Part shown: piece by piece, positions 28,411 through 38,211 of the stretch
How the letters are laid out: every line of letters starts with the position of its first letter
Position numbering within the stretch: the stretch's first letter is position 1
Origin: Alphaproteobacteria bacterium
GTDB lineage: Bacteria > Pseudomonadota > Alphaproteobacteria > JAJFFI01
Direction of reading: 5' to 3'
Length of the DNA stretch: 64,000 bases
Assembly (NCBI GenBank): GCA_030066595.1
Contig: JASJBI010000031.1
Location: forward strand, 62,001-126,000
Notes under the pieces: model-generated
Seen by the model: the letters and a program-made list of their open reading frames with translations, nothing else
What the model was told of the DNA's origin: nothing
Databases searched by the model: none
Position numbers and translations under genes: made by a program

Positions 28411-29880
28411 TCAGCCCGTTCGCGCCGTCGCCTTGATCGATTCGAAAGCGGCGAGCGCCCGGGCCCGTGCCGCCTTGTGATCGACGATCGGCGCCGGATA
28501 GGTCTCGCCCAGCCAGACACCGGCCGCGGACAGGATATCTTCGGGTGCGGTCGAAGGCGCATGAATGAACCGATCCGGCAGTCCGGCAATCTCGGGCACC
28601 CAGCGGCGCACATAGTCGCCCGCAGCATCGAACTTTTCGCCCTGGGTGGTCGGATTGAAGATCCGGAAGTAGGGCGCGGCGTCCGCGCCGCTGCCCGCCA
28701 CCCACTGCCAGTTGGCGGTGTTGCTGGCGAGATCGGCGTCGACCAGCGTGTCCCAGAACCAGGCCTCGCCCTGCTGCCACGGGATCAAGAGATGCTTGAC
28801 CAGGAAGGATGCCACCACCATGCGGACCCGGTTGTGCATCCAGCCGGTGTGCCAGAGCTGCCGCATGCCGGCGTCCACCACCGGGTAGCCGGTGCGGCCC
28901 CGCTGCCAGGCCGAGAGCGCCGCCGGGTCATCCCGCCAGGGAAAGCGGGCGAACTCGGGCCGCAGGGGCTCGGTCTCCATCGCCGGGTTGTGGAACAGCA
29001 GGTGATAGCCGAACTCGCGCCAGCCGATCTCCCGCAGATAGGCCTCCGCCGCGCGGTCCAAGCCATGCGCCGCGGCGTGATGGCGAACCGCATACCAGAC
29101 CTCCCGGGGCCCGATCTCGCCGAAGTGCAGATGCGGGGACAGCATGGAAACCGACGACCGTCCCGGATAGTCCCGGCCCTGGGCATAGTCCGCGAGCCCG
29201 GCGTCCAGGAAATGCGCGAGCCGGCGCTTGGCACCGGTCTCGCCCGGTGTCCAGCTGTCCCGAAGGCCGCCGGCCCAGTCGGGCGCGCTCGGCCGCAGGG
29301 CCCAGTCCGACAGCTTGTCGCCCGCAGGGGTCGGTATGACCGGGGCGATCGCCTTCGGCGCGGCGCTCGGCGCGTCCGGCTCGCCCGCCGCCAAGCAGGC
29401 CCTCCAAAAGGCTGTGAACACCTTGAGCGGCGTGCCGGACTTGCTCTGGATGGTTCCGGGCTCGAACAGCAGGCCGGCCTGGAAGCTTCGCGCCTCGATC
29501 CCGTTCGCCCGCAAGGACTGCTTGATGCGCGTGTCGCGCGCCACGCCCTCGGGCTCGTAGACCCGGTTCCAGTAGACCGCACGGGCGCCCACCTCGGCGA
29601 CGAATTGCGCGAGGACATCCGCGGCCGGCCCGCGACGCAGGCAGAGTTGGGGCGCCACCGCGTGGCCCGGCGCGCGGTCCGCGATGGCGTCGCCGAGCGC
29701 CGCGAGGCTGCCATGCAGCCACCACCGACTGGCGCCGCCCAACGGCCTCAGCCCTTCGCTCGCCTCATCCAGTATGAATAGCGGCGCAATGGGTGCGCCG
29801 GTCTCGGCCGCGGCGGCCAGCGCCGGATTGTCGGCAAGGCGCAGGTCCTGGCGAAACCAGACGACGATGGGAGCACTCAT
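28411..29880 (-). CDS. phrB: Deoxyribodipyrimidine photolyase (class I)
   Basis: A 489-residue flavoprotein that uses light to split cyclobutane pyrimidine dimers. It begins with the antenna domain (IVVWFRQDLRLADNPAL) and has the FAD-binding helical domain with GRTGYPVVDAGMRQLWHTGWMHNRVR read in pieces and the ASNTANWQW region. The tryptophan chain positions are intact (WDTLVDADLASNTANWQW, read in parts). Genes for folate or riboflavin cofactors are not adjacent. The gene is single and ends near the SPOR gene's start. Confidence 0.95.
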   Translation of the reverse strand: MSAPIVVWFRQDLRLADNPALAAAAETGAPIAPLFILDEASEGLRPLGGASRWWLHGSLAALGDAIADRAPGHAVAPQLCLRRGPAADVLAQFVAEVGARAVYWNRVYEPEGVARDTRIKQSLRANGIEARSFQAGLLFEPGTIQSKSGTPLKVFTAFWRACLAAGEPDAPSAAPKAIAPVIPTPAGDKLSDWALRPSAPDWAGGLRDSWTPGETGAKRRLAHFLDAGLADYAQGRDYPGRSSVSMLSPHLHFGEIGPREVWYAVRHHAAAHGLDRAAEAYLREIGWREFGYHLLFHNPAMETEPLRPEFARFPWRDDPAALSAWQRGRTGYPVVDAGMRQLWHTGWMHNRVRMVVASFLVKHLLIPWQQGEAWFWDTLVDADLASNTANWQWVAGSGADAAPYFRIFNPTTQGEKFDAAGDYVRRWVPEIAGLPDRFIHAPSTAPEDILSAAGVWLGETYPAPIVDHKAARARALAAFESIKATARTG

Positions 29881-30217
29881 GGCACAGGCCGCTTGAAACA
29901 GTGGTGGCTGGCCGCGCCCAGCCGCGCGCGACGTCCGTTATTATACGTCGCCGATGCGCCTTAGGATTGACCCTGCGCTTGCGGCGGTCGAACTCAGGCC
30001 GCGCGGGCCGAGCCGCGGAAGCTCGCGACCTCTCGCTTGAGGGTCTCGGCCTCGTGCGAGAGCTTGCCGGTCGCGTCGAGCACGTCCTTGCCCGAGGCTC
30101 CGGTCTCGCCGACTTCCCTAAGATCGGAACGCTTTCTATAGTGCCCGGGCGCGAGCGGCCGGATGAGTGGGCGCAGAATGGCCTGCAGCGGAATGCCAGA
30201 GCGAGGGAGATATCGCC
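29881..30217. other. Intergenic stretch with an eroded gene
   Basis: 337 bases between the photolyase and the haloalkane dehalogenase genes. It contains the chemoreceptor tail described at 29994-30116. The rest (29881-29993 and 30117-30217) shows no gene; 30201-30217 holds the ribosome site GAGGGAGA for the dehalogenase. Confidence 0.5.
29994..30116 (-). pseudogene. C-terminal remnant of a methyl-accepting chemotaxis protein
   Basis: The reverse strand encodes EVGETGASGKDVLDATGKL followed by SHEAETLKREVASFRGS and a stop. This is the pattern of the last residues of many alphaproteobacterial chemoreceptors: a conserved E-x-G-x-T-G-x-x-A/S start, then a coiled coil with a heptad run of E/L/A. 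Only about 41 codons survive, with no signal or sensor domain upstream; the frame continues into non-coding sequence. It is probably the tail of a deleted receptor gene. Confidence 0.6.
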
Positions 30218-31126
30218 ATGACCAATGAAGGAGGGGCCGCATCCGCGCCCTCGAGCCAGGACCCATACCTCCGCAAACGGATCGCCGTCCTCGACAGCGA
30301 GATGGCCTATGTGGAAGCGGGCGCGGCGGACGGACGGCCCATCCTGTTCCTGCACGGCAATCCGACGTCGTCCTATCTCTGGCGCAATGTGATCCCGCAT
30401 CTCGCGCCGTTGGGCCGCTGCTTGGCGCCGGACCTGATCGGCATGGGCCAGTCCGGCAAGGCGCCCGACGGTTCCTACCGGTTCATCGATCATGCGCGGT
30501 ATCTCGACGCCTGGCTCGAGGCGATGGCGCTCGGCGACGGGATCGTCCTGGTGCTGCATGACTGGGGCTCGGCGCTGGGCTTTCATTGGGCCCACCGGCA
30601 TCCCGAGCGGGTGGGGGCAATCGCCTACATGGAGGGCATCGTGTGCCCGATCACCTGGGACGACTGGCCCGAAGCCGCCCGCGGCATCTTTCAGGCGTTC
30701 CGCTCGCCGGCCGGCGAGGAGCTGGTGCTCGAGAAGAACGTCTTCGTCGAGAAGGTCCTGCCGGCCAGCATCCTCCGAGCGCTGTCGGAGGAGGAGATGG
30801 AGGCTTACCGGGCGCCCTTCCGCGAACCGGGCGAGGGCCGCCGGCCGACACTCACCTGGCCGCGCCAGATACCGATCGAGGGCGAACCCGAAGACGTGGT
30901 CGAGATCGCGACCGCCTACGGCCGATGGCTCGGGGAATCGGAGATCCCCAAGCTGTTCGTCAACGCCGAGCCGGGCTCGATCCTGGTCGGCCGCCAGCGC
31001 GAGTTCTGCCGCGGCTGGCGGAACCAACGAGAGGTCACTGTCAAAGGTTTGCATTTCATTCAAGAGGACAGCGCCGACGAGATCGGCGCCGCGGTCGCGG
31101 AGCTGGTCCACAGCCTCGACGGATAG
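30218..31126 (+). CDS. Haloalkane dehalogenase (HLD-II type)
   Basis: A 302-residue alpha/beta-hydrolase that releases halide from haloalkanes. All five family positions are visible: nucleophile D115 and halide-binding W116 (LHDWGSA), second halide residue N48 (HGNPTSSYLW), catalytic acid E139 (YMEG), and base H279 (GLHFIQED). The D115-to-E139 spacing of 24 equals that of DhaA. ATG at 30218 with GAGGGAGA upstream. It starts a three-gene run with an enoyl-CoA hydratase and an SDR, which suggests breakdown of a halogenated or other acyl compound. Confidence 0.9.
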   Translation: MTNEGGAASAPSSQDPYLRKRIAVLDSEMAYVEAGAADGRPILFLHGNPTSSYLWRNVIPHLAPLGRCLAPDLIGMGQSGKAPDGSYRFIDHARYLDAWLEAMALGDGIVLVLHDWGSALGFHWAHRHPERVGAIAYMEGIVCPITWDDWPEAARGIFQAFRSPAGEELVLEKNVFVEKVLPASILRALSEEEMEAYRAPFREPGEGRRPTLTWPRQIPIEGEPEDVVEIATAYGRWLGESEIPKLFVNAEPGSILVGRQREFCRGWRNQREVTVKGLHFIQEDSADEIGAAVAELVHSLDG

Positions 31127-31136
31127 GAGCGCAGCC

Positions 31137-31952
31137 ATGACCAACCCGTCCAACGACGCCATCCTGATTGACGTCAAAGACAGCGTCGCGACACTGACGT
31201 TCAACCGGCCCGCTGCGCTCAACGCGCTCAACCGCGACATGGTCGAGGCATTCGATGCGGCGACCGCGCAGATTGGGGAGGACACGAACATCCGGGCCGT
31301 GGTGCTGGCCGGGGCGGGCGAGCACTTCATGGCCGGCGGGGACGTGAAATGGTTCCACAATCTGGTCGAGGGCGAGCCGGACAAGTCGGTGCTGCGGCAC
31401 GAAATCGAACGCTTCATCCACGAGGTGCATCCCTCGGTGGTTCGGTTGCGCCGCATGCGCAAGCCGGTGATCGCCAGCGTGCGCGGCGCGGTCGCGGGCT
31501 TCGGCGTCAGCGTCGTGCTGGCCTCAGATCTGGCGATAGCCGCGGAAGATGCGATGTTCACGCTTGCCTATTGCCATATCGGCACCAGCCCCGACGGCGG
31601 CTCGACCTACGCCCTGCCTCGCGCCGTGGGCATGAAGCGGGCCTTCGAGATCGCGCTCCTGGGCGACCGTTTCGATGCCGCAACGGCCGAGCGGGTCGGC
31701 CTGATCAACCGGGTGGTGCCGGTGGACGCCCTGCAGGCGGAGACCGACACGCTCGCCCGGAGGCTCGCCAACGGGCCAACCCGCGCCTATGGCAACACCA
31801 AGGAGCTCTTGCAGGGCTCGTTCGACCGCAGCCTCGAGGATCAGCTCGATGCCGAGGCGCGCAGCTTTGCCGATTGCGCCGGCACCGGCGACTTCGCCGA
31901 GGGGGTCGGCGCGTTCTCGGAGAAGCGAAAGCCGGAATTCAAGGGTTCCTGA
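31137..31952 (+). CDS. Enoyl-CoA hydratase/isomerase
   Basis: A 271-residue crotonase-family protein (FNRPAALNALNRDM, then HFMAGGDVKWF in the oxyanion region, and VRGAVAGFGVSVVLASDLAIA). The usual first catalytic Glu of the GGCEL pattern is replaced (GFGVSVVLASD), so it may be an isomerase or a different crotonase activity. It begins 10 bases after the dehalogenase stop with GGAGCG upstream. The next gene starts about 20 bases later. The family is broad and the substrate is unknown. Confidence 0.87.
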   Translation: MTNPSNDAILIDVKDSVATLTFNRPAALNALNRDMVEAFDAATAQIGEDTNIRAVVLAGAGEHFMAGGDVKWFHNLVEGEPDKSVLRHEIERFIHEVHPSVVRLRRMRKPVIASVRGAVAGFGVSVVLASDLAIAAEDAMFTLAYCHIGTSPDGGSTYALPRAVGMKRAFEIALLGDRFDAATAERVGLINRVVPVDALQAETDTLARRLANGPTRAYGNTKELLQGSFDRSLEDQLDAEARSFADCAGTGDFAEGVGAFSEKRKPEFKGS

Positions 31953-31974
31953 GCGCAGAAACGGGGGAATGGAG

Positions 31975-32793
31975 ATGGCGGGACTCGAAGGAAAGACGCT
32001 GTTCATCACTGGCGCGTCGCGCGGGATCGGCAAGGAAATCGGCCTGCGCGCCGCCCGCGACGGGGCCAATGTCGCCATCGCCGCGAAGACCACCGAGCCC
32101 CATCCCAAGCTGCCGGGCACGATCCACACGGCCGCCGAGGAGATCGAGGCGGGCGGCGGCAAAGCGCTTGCGATCCAGTGCGACATCCGCTTCGAAGACC
32201 AGATCGCTTCGGCCATGGCGCACACGGCCGAGACCTTCGGCGGCATCGACATCCTGGTGAACAACGCCAGCGCCATCAGCCTGACGGGCACGGTCGAGAC
32301 GCCGATGAAGCGCTATGACCTGATGCACCAGATCAACGCCCGCGGCACTTATGCCTGCTGCCAGGCGGCGCATCCCTGGCTCGCCCAGGCAGCGAACCCG
32401 CATATCCTGACGCTGTCGCCGCCGCTCAACATGAACCCCCGCTGGTTCGGGCCGCATGTCGCCTACACCATGGCGAAATACGGCATGTCCATGTGCATGC
32501 TGGGCATGGCCGAGGACTTCCGCGAGGAAGGCATCGCCTGCAACTGCCTGTGGCCGCGCACGGTGATCGCCACGGCCGCCCTCGCGCTGCTGCCGGGAAT
32601 CGATACCAAGCGGTGCCGCAAACCCGAGATCGTCTCCGACGCGGCCCACGCCATCCTCTGCCGAGACTCGCGCAGCTGCACGGGCAACTTCTTCATCGAC
32701 GAGGAGGTGCTGGCCGAGGACGGCATCACCGATCTGCAGGGCTATGCGGTCGACCCCAGCCAGCCGCTGCAGACGGACCTGTTCTTGGACTAG
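31975..32793 (+). CDS. SDR-family oxidoreductase (HSDL2-like)
   Basis: A 272-residue NAD(P)-dependent short-chain dehydrogenase. Features: TGASRGIG nucleotide loop, NNASAISLTGT, and the catalytic YTMAK pattern (YTMAKYGMSMC). The segments NPHILTLSPPLNM and HPWLAQAANPHIL resemble human HSDL2 and its bacterial homologues, which act on fatty-acyl or steroid substrates. It closes the three-gene operon with the dehalogenase and the crotonase. ATG 31969 two codons upstream is an alternative. Confidence 0.88.
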   Translation: MAGLEGKTLFITGASRGIGKEIGLRAARDGANVAIAAKTTEPHPKLPGTIHTAAEEIEAGGGKALAIQCDIRFEDQIASAMAHTAETFGGIDILVNNASAISLTGTVETPMKRYDLMHQINARGTYACCQAAHPWLAQAANPHILTLSPPLNMNPRWFGPHVAYTMAKYGMSMCMLGMAEDFREEGIACNCLWPRTVIATAALALLPGIDTKRCRKPEIVSDAAHAILCRDSRSCTGNFFIDEEVLAEDGITDLQGYAVDPSQPLQTDLFLD

Positions 32794-32812
32794 TGGCGCC
32801 CCGGACGCCCGC

Positions 32813-33505
32813 TTATTCCTTAACGCCGACGAAGGTGTGGTGAAAGGTGACCCCTTCCGCCGCATCGGAGCGGTATTTGTCGCTGTGAAATCCGATGTGC
32901 CGGGGCTGAAACATCGAGAATTTCCGGATCAGGTCGTCCTCGGACTCGGTGAAGTTGACGAAGTAGTCCTCGCGACGGATACGCGTGTTCTGAAAGGTCA
33001 CCTTGCGCAGGCCCCCTCCGGCGTCCTCGGAATGCGCGAAGTACTCTGATTGGGTGCCGATCATGTCGGCGAAGAAGACACCGCCCGGGCGTAAGGCCGC
33101 GTGCAGCGTGCCCAGCCGGATCGCCATGTCCTCGTCCGACAGGTAGTACAGGCTCTTGATGGCGATCACCAAGTCGAAGCTGCGGTCGAAGTAACGATCG
33201 TCCGCGCGCGGCTGCGGATCGATAACGGCAAAGCGGTCCCGGATGTGACCGTATCGCTGGCGCGCCGCCGTAATGTCGGTCTCGCTCATATCCACGCCGT
33301 AGGCCTCGAAGCCCAGGCCGTGGAAGAAGTTGACCGCGGCCCCCTGACCGCAGCCGAAATCGAGCACGCCCTCGTGGTCGGCTCCGCTCATGCCGAAGTC
33401 GGGCTTGAGCACGATGCCGTAGAACCGAAACACCAGGGATTCCACATTGGGCGCGAAGTAGCCCTTCTCAAAGTGGCGCTTGTTGTGTTTCAGGTATTCC
33501 TTCAT
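32813..33505 (-). CDS. Class I SAM-dependent methyltransferase
   Basis: A 230-residue protein with the SAM motif I (VLDFGCGQGAAVNFF) and acidic loop end (GVDMSE). The C-terminus RIRREDYFVNFTESEDDLI is rich in acidic and aromatic residues. Substrate unknown. It is convergent with the SDR gene, 20 bases from its stop, and divergent from a flavoprotein gene. MKEYLKHN at 33505 is preferred; ATG 33529 adds eight residues. Confidence 0.82.
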   Translation of the reverse strand: MKEYLKHNKRHFEKGYFAPNVESLVFRFYGIVLKPDFGMSGADHEGVLDFGCGQGAAVNFFHGLGFEAYGVDMSETDITAARQRYGHIRDRFAVIDPQPRADDRYFDRSFDLVIAIKSLYYLSDEDMAIRLGTLHAALRPGGVFFADMIGTQSEYFAHSEDAGGGLRKVTFQNTRIRREDYFVNFTESEDDLIRKFSMFQPRHIGFHSDKYRSDAAEGVTFHHTFVGVKE

Positions 33506-33576
33506 CTTTGCCCCGATGGAGCTGATCACCGCAACCAGTGTGGCCGGGCTTGCCCGGTGCCAGAGATGATTATCGC

Positions 33577-34761
33577 ATGCCAGCCTCGGACTCCTACGAT
33601 GTCGTGATCTGCGGCGGGGCCGTGGTCGGCAGCTCCGTCGCCTACTGGCTCATGGCCGAGCCGGCCTTCACGGGTTCGGTCCTGGTGGTGGAGCAGGATC
33701 CGAGCTACGCCAAGTGCTCGACGACCCTGTCGGCGGGCGCGATCCGGCAGCAGTTCTCGACGCCGGCCAACATCGAGATGTCCACCTTCGGCATCGCCTT
33801 CCTCAAGGACATCGGATCCTACCTCTCGGTCGAGGGCGATGCGCCCGAGCTGTCCTTCCATGAGGGCGGCTTTCTGTTCCTGGCCACCGAGGCCGGCCGC
33901 GCGATCCTCGGGGCGAACCATCGGGTCCAAGAGCGGTATGGCGCGGACAATGCCCTGCTCGGCCCCGAGGAACTGGAAGAGCGATTCCCCTGGCTCAACG
34001 CCGATGGCATAGCCCTGGGATCGCTCGGCCTCAGCAACGAAGGGTGGTTCGACCCCTGGGCGTTGCTGCAGGGCTATCGGAAGAAGGCCCTGTCGTTGGG
34101 CGCGGAGTACCGGGCCGACAAGGTGGCGGGCGTTTCGGTGGCGGACGGCCGGGTGACGGGCGTGACCCTGGCAACGGGCGGCGAGGTCGCCTGCGGCGCC
34201 GTCGTCAACGCGGCCGGCATCCGGGCCAACGACGTCGCGCGCATGGCCGGGCTCGCGGTTCCGGTCGAGCCCCGCAAGCGCATCGTCTATGTGATCGACT
34301 GCCGGGAGGAGGTGGCGGGCTGTCCGCTGCTGGTCAATCCGAACGGTGTCTGGGTCCGGCCCGAGGGTCCAAATTTTATCACCGGCCTCACGCCACCGGA
34401 CGGATACGACCCGCCCTGCGACGATTTCGAGATCGACTACCGCTGGTTCGACGAGGTCGTCTGGCCGACGCTGGCCGAGCGCATTCCCGCCTTCGAGGCG
34501 ATCAAGCTGGTCAACGCCTGGGCTGGCCACTACGCCTACAACACCCTCGACCAGAACGCCGTGCTGGGACCCCATCCCGAGGTCGGAAACTTCCATTTCG
34601 CGAACGGGTTCTCGGGCCACGGCCTGCAGCAGTCGCCCGCCGTGGGCCGGGGCATCATGGAGCAGATCGTGCACGGCGGCTGGCGCAGCCTGGATCTCTC
34701 AACCTTCGGCTACGAGCGGGTGCTCAGCAGCGCGCCGGTCAAGGAACTGAACGTGGTTTAG
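33577..34761 (+). CDS. FAD-dependent oxidoreductase (FOXRED1-like, DAO family)
   Basis: A 394-residue protein with an N-terminal FAD-binding Rossmann motif (VVICGGAVVGSSVAYWL) and the D-amino-acid oxidase family fold. STTLSAGAIRQQFSTPANIE resembles FOXRED1, the mitochondrial flavoprotein linked to complex I. Family members oxidise amines such as sarcosine or proline-type compounds. It stands on its own between a methyltransferase (divergent) and a small secreted protein (convergent). Substrate is unknown. Confidence 0.85.
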   Translation: MPASDSYDVVICGGAVVGSSVAYWLMAEPAFTGSVLVVEQDPSYAKCSTTLSAGAIRQQFSTPANIEMSTFGIAFLKDIGSYLSVEGDAPELSFHEGGFLFLATEAGRAILGANHRVQERYGADNALLGPEELEERFPWLNADGIALGSLGLSNEGWFDPWALLQGYRKKALSLGAEYRADKVAGVSVADGRVTGVTLATGGEVACGAVVNAAGIRANDVARMAGLAVPVEPRKRIVYVIDCREEVAGCPLLVNPNGVWVRPEGPNFITGLTPPDGYDPPCDDFEIDYRWFDEVVWPTLAERIPAFEAIKLVNAWAGHYAYNTLDQNAVLGPHPEVGNFHFANGFSGHGLQQSPAVGRGIMEQIVHGGWRSLDLSTFGYERVLSSAPVKELNVV

Positions 34762-34779
34762 AGCGGCGATGCCCGCTGA

Positions 34780-35196
34780 TTAGTCGGCGAGGCCCAGAGA
34801 CATGGGCACCTGGATGAAGGAGCCGGCGGGACGCGGCTCGTGGCCCATGGGGGCCAGGCGCCAGTCCTCGGCGTCGAGTTCGTCCTCGTCCGTCTTCAGG
34901 TCGGCCCTTTGCTTGATCCGGAACTGTCCCAGGCTGCCGTCGTCGCGGAGCTCGACCTCGAGCACGACCCGGCCGTCCTGAGGGGCGGAGAGGGGGAGCG
35001 GATCCGATGTCTGGACAGCCTGGGCGGCGGGGTTCGCGTTCATCACCTCGCGGACCGCGGCCTCGATCGCCTGGGGGCTGAGCCCGCTGAGGTCCGGTTC
35101 GGGACTTGCATTACGCTTCTCGCCGGCGGAGGCGGGCAGGACCACGGCCAGAGCCATGGCGAAGGCCAAGATGCCGGCGACGAAGTGTAATTCCAT
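34780..35196 (-). CDS. Small secreted protein of unknown function
   Basis: A 138-residue protein with a clear signal peptide (GILAFAMALAVVLPASAG) and a mature part containing VVLEVELRDDGSLGQFRIKQRADL, a pattern like TonB C-terminal or periplasmic adaptor segments, but too short to assign. AAAGGAT precedes ATG 35196. It is convergent with the FOXRED1-like gene and divergent from adhC, with which it shares a promoter region. Confidence 0.7.
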   Translation of the reverse strand: MELHFVAGILAFAMALAVVLPASAGEKRNASPEPDLSGLSPQAIEAAVREVMNANPAAQAVQTSDPLPLSAPQDGRVVLEVELRDDGSLGQFRIKQRADLKTDEDELDAEDWRLAPMGHEPRPAGSFIQVPMSLGLAD

Positions 35197-35422
35197 ATCC
35201 TTTGAACTCCTCACTGGAATCCCGATCGTCCTGCCTGGACACCCCCAACCCGCTGAAGCACCACCCCAGCCATCCCATTCTGCATAGGATTTATTGCCAA
35301 CTCGCTAACGGGCAGGGTTAAGATTAAGCATCCGTCCGAATACCCCGCCGCCGCGCTTGCAAAGGCCCTCGGACCCGGCTTAGATCGGGGTAATCGCCAT
35401 CAGAGCGACAGGGAGGAAGGTC

Positions 35423-36532
<1,110 letters not shown>

Positions 36533-36535
36533 GCG

Positions 36536-37411
36536 ATGCCCCTCGAAACTCTCAGCGAGCAGCGCTGCTTCGGCGGCGTGCAGGGCGTCTATGTGCACGA
36601 TGCCATCGCGACCGGCACGCGCATGCGCTTTTCGCTCTTTCGCCCGCCGCAGGCGGACCGGGGGCCGGTGCCCGTCCTATGGTGGCTCTCGGGCCTGACC
36701 TGCACCGAGGAGAACTTCACGGTCAAGGCGGGCGCTCAGCGCTACGCCGCCGAGCACGGGCTCATGCTCGTGGTCCCGGACACGAGCCCGCGCGGCGAGG
36801 ACGCCCAGGGCAACCCGGTGCCCGACGACGAGGCCTACGACCTGGGCCAGGGCGCGGGCTTCTACGTCGACGCGACCCAGGACCCCTGGGACCGGCATTT
36901 CAACATGTACAGCTATGTGGTCGGCGACCTGCCCCGCACGGTGTTCGAGAACTTTCCGGGCGACGAGGCGCGCCAGGGTATCTTCGGCCACTCCATGGGC
37001 GGGCACGGCGCGCTCACCATCGCGCTGCGCCATCCCGAGACCTACAAGTCCCTCTCGGCTTTCTCCCCCATCTGCGCGCCGACCCAGTGCCCCTGGGGCG
37101 AGAAGGCCTTCACTGCCTATCTGGGCGGGCTCGGCGACGGGCTGTTGGAGCAGGTGCGCGGCCACGACGCCGTCGCCCTGATCGAGGATGGCGCGCGCTT
37201 CGACGGCACCATCCTAGTGGACCAGGGCACGGAGGACGAGTTCCTGACCGAGCAGCTCCATCCCGAGAAGCTCGCGGTCGCCTGCGAGCACCGGGGCCAG
37301 GAGCTCGACCTGCGCATGCAGCCCGGCTACGACCACAGCTACTATTTCATCGCCAGCTTCGTGGGCGAGCACATCGCCTTTCATGCGGCGGCGCTGAGGG
37401 GCGGCGCCTGA
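36536..37411 (+). CDS. fghA: S-formylglutathione hydrolase
   Basis: A 291-residue serine esterase that hydrolyses S-formylglutathione to formate and glutathione. The nucleophile Ser is in GHSMGGHGALT, with the catalytic Asp in VDQGTEDEF and His in GYDHSYYF. Its place right after adhC makes the pair a formaldehyde detoxification operon. Substrate specificity from family and context. Confidence 0.95.
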   Translation: MPLETLSEQRCFGGVQGVYVHDAIATGTRMRFSLFRPPQADRGPVPVLWWLSGLTCTEENFTVKAGAQRYAAEHGLMLVVPDTSPRGEDAQGNPVPDDEAYDLGQGAGFYVDATQDPWDRHFNMYSYVVGDLPRTVFENFPGDEARQGIFGHSMGGHGALTIALRHPETYKSLSAFSPICAPTQCPWGEKAFTAYLGGLGDGLLEQVRGHDAVALIEDGARFDGTILVDQGTEDEFLTEQLHPEKLAVACEHRGQELDLRMQPGYDHSYYFIASFVGEHIAFHAAALRGGA

Positions 37412-37512
37412 CGATTCCTCTCACGCACCTGTGACTCCCCGTTATTTGAAGCCCGGGCGCGAGCGCACATCTTAGGGATCGTGCGGCTGGCTTTAGCAGA
37501 GGGGGATCCCGG

Positions 37513-38211
37513 ATGATCACGCATGTCCGCGGCGCGGTGTTGGCCGTGCTGTTTGTTACCGCGCCGCCGGCCTTGGCCGCGTCCCTGCCGGTCACCCGGG
37601 ACCTCGCGGCCTCGGGCTGGCGCCCGCTCGAGTTTCCGGGATTCAAGGCGACCGAGTTCCACTGCCCCGAGGACGGCGTCATCGAGGTCGTGGCGCGGGA
37701 CAGCTCGTCCATGCTCTACCGCCAGGTGCCCGAGGCGCAGCAGCGCAAGCGCCATCTGGTCTGGCGCTGGCGCGTCGACACGGCCCCGCCGGCGACCGAC
37801 CTGACCCGCCGCGGCCGGGACGACCGGCCGCTCGCGCTGCACGTGGCCTTCGCCGAGGAGGATGGGCGCGGCGGCCTGTTCGGCGCCCTCACCCGCGATC
37901 TGATCGACGCGATGACCGGAGCGCCCGCGCACGGCAAGGTCTTGACCTATGTCTGGGGCGGCACCCAGCGGCCCGGCGACCGGTTCGCCAACCCCCATCT
38001 GGACGGCAACGGCGTGATGATCGTGCTGCGCGACGGGGCCACGCCGCAGGGCGAATGGTTCAAAGAACGCATCGACCTCGCGGCGGACTTCGAGCGGGCC
38101 TTCGGCCGCCCGCCGCCGTCCGTGGCCTTCATCGCCGTCTCCGGCGACAGCGACGACGAGGGCGGCCTGAGCCGCGGCCGCGTCGCCGCCATCATGCTCG
38201 CGGACGGATGA
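37513..38211 (+). CDS. Secreted DUF3047-type protein
   Basis: A 232-residue protein with a signal peptide (VRGAVLAVLFVTAPPALA). Family-like features: SGWRPLEFPGFKATEF near the start, LVWRWRVDTAPP, LTYVWGG and FIAVSGDSDDEGG. I recognise it as DUF3047, a periplasmic family without a known activity. It overlaps the next gene by four bases (ATGA) and so forms a coupled run with the ferritin-like protein and glycosyltransferase. Confidence 0.7.
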   Translation: MITHVRGAVLAVLFVTAPPALAASLPVTRDLAASGWRPLEFPGFKATEFHCPEDGVIEVVARDSSSMLYRQVPEAQQRKRHLVWRWRVDTAPPATDLTRRGRDDRPLALHVAFAEEDGRGGLFGALTRDLIDAMTGAPAHGKVLTYVWGGTQRPGDRFANPHLDGNGVMIVLRDGATPQGEWFKERIDLAADFERAFGRPPPSVAFIAVSGDSDDEGGLSRGRVAAIMLADG

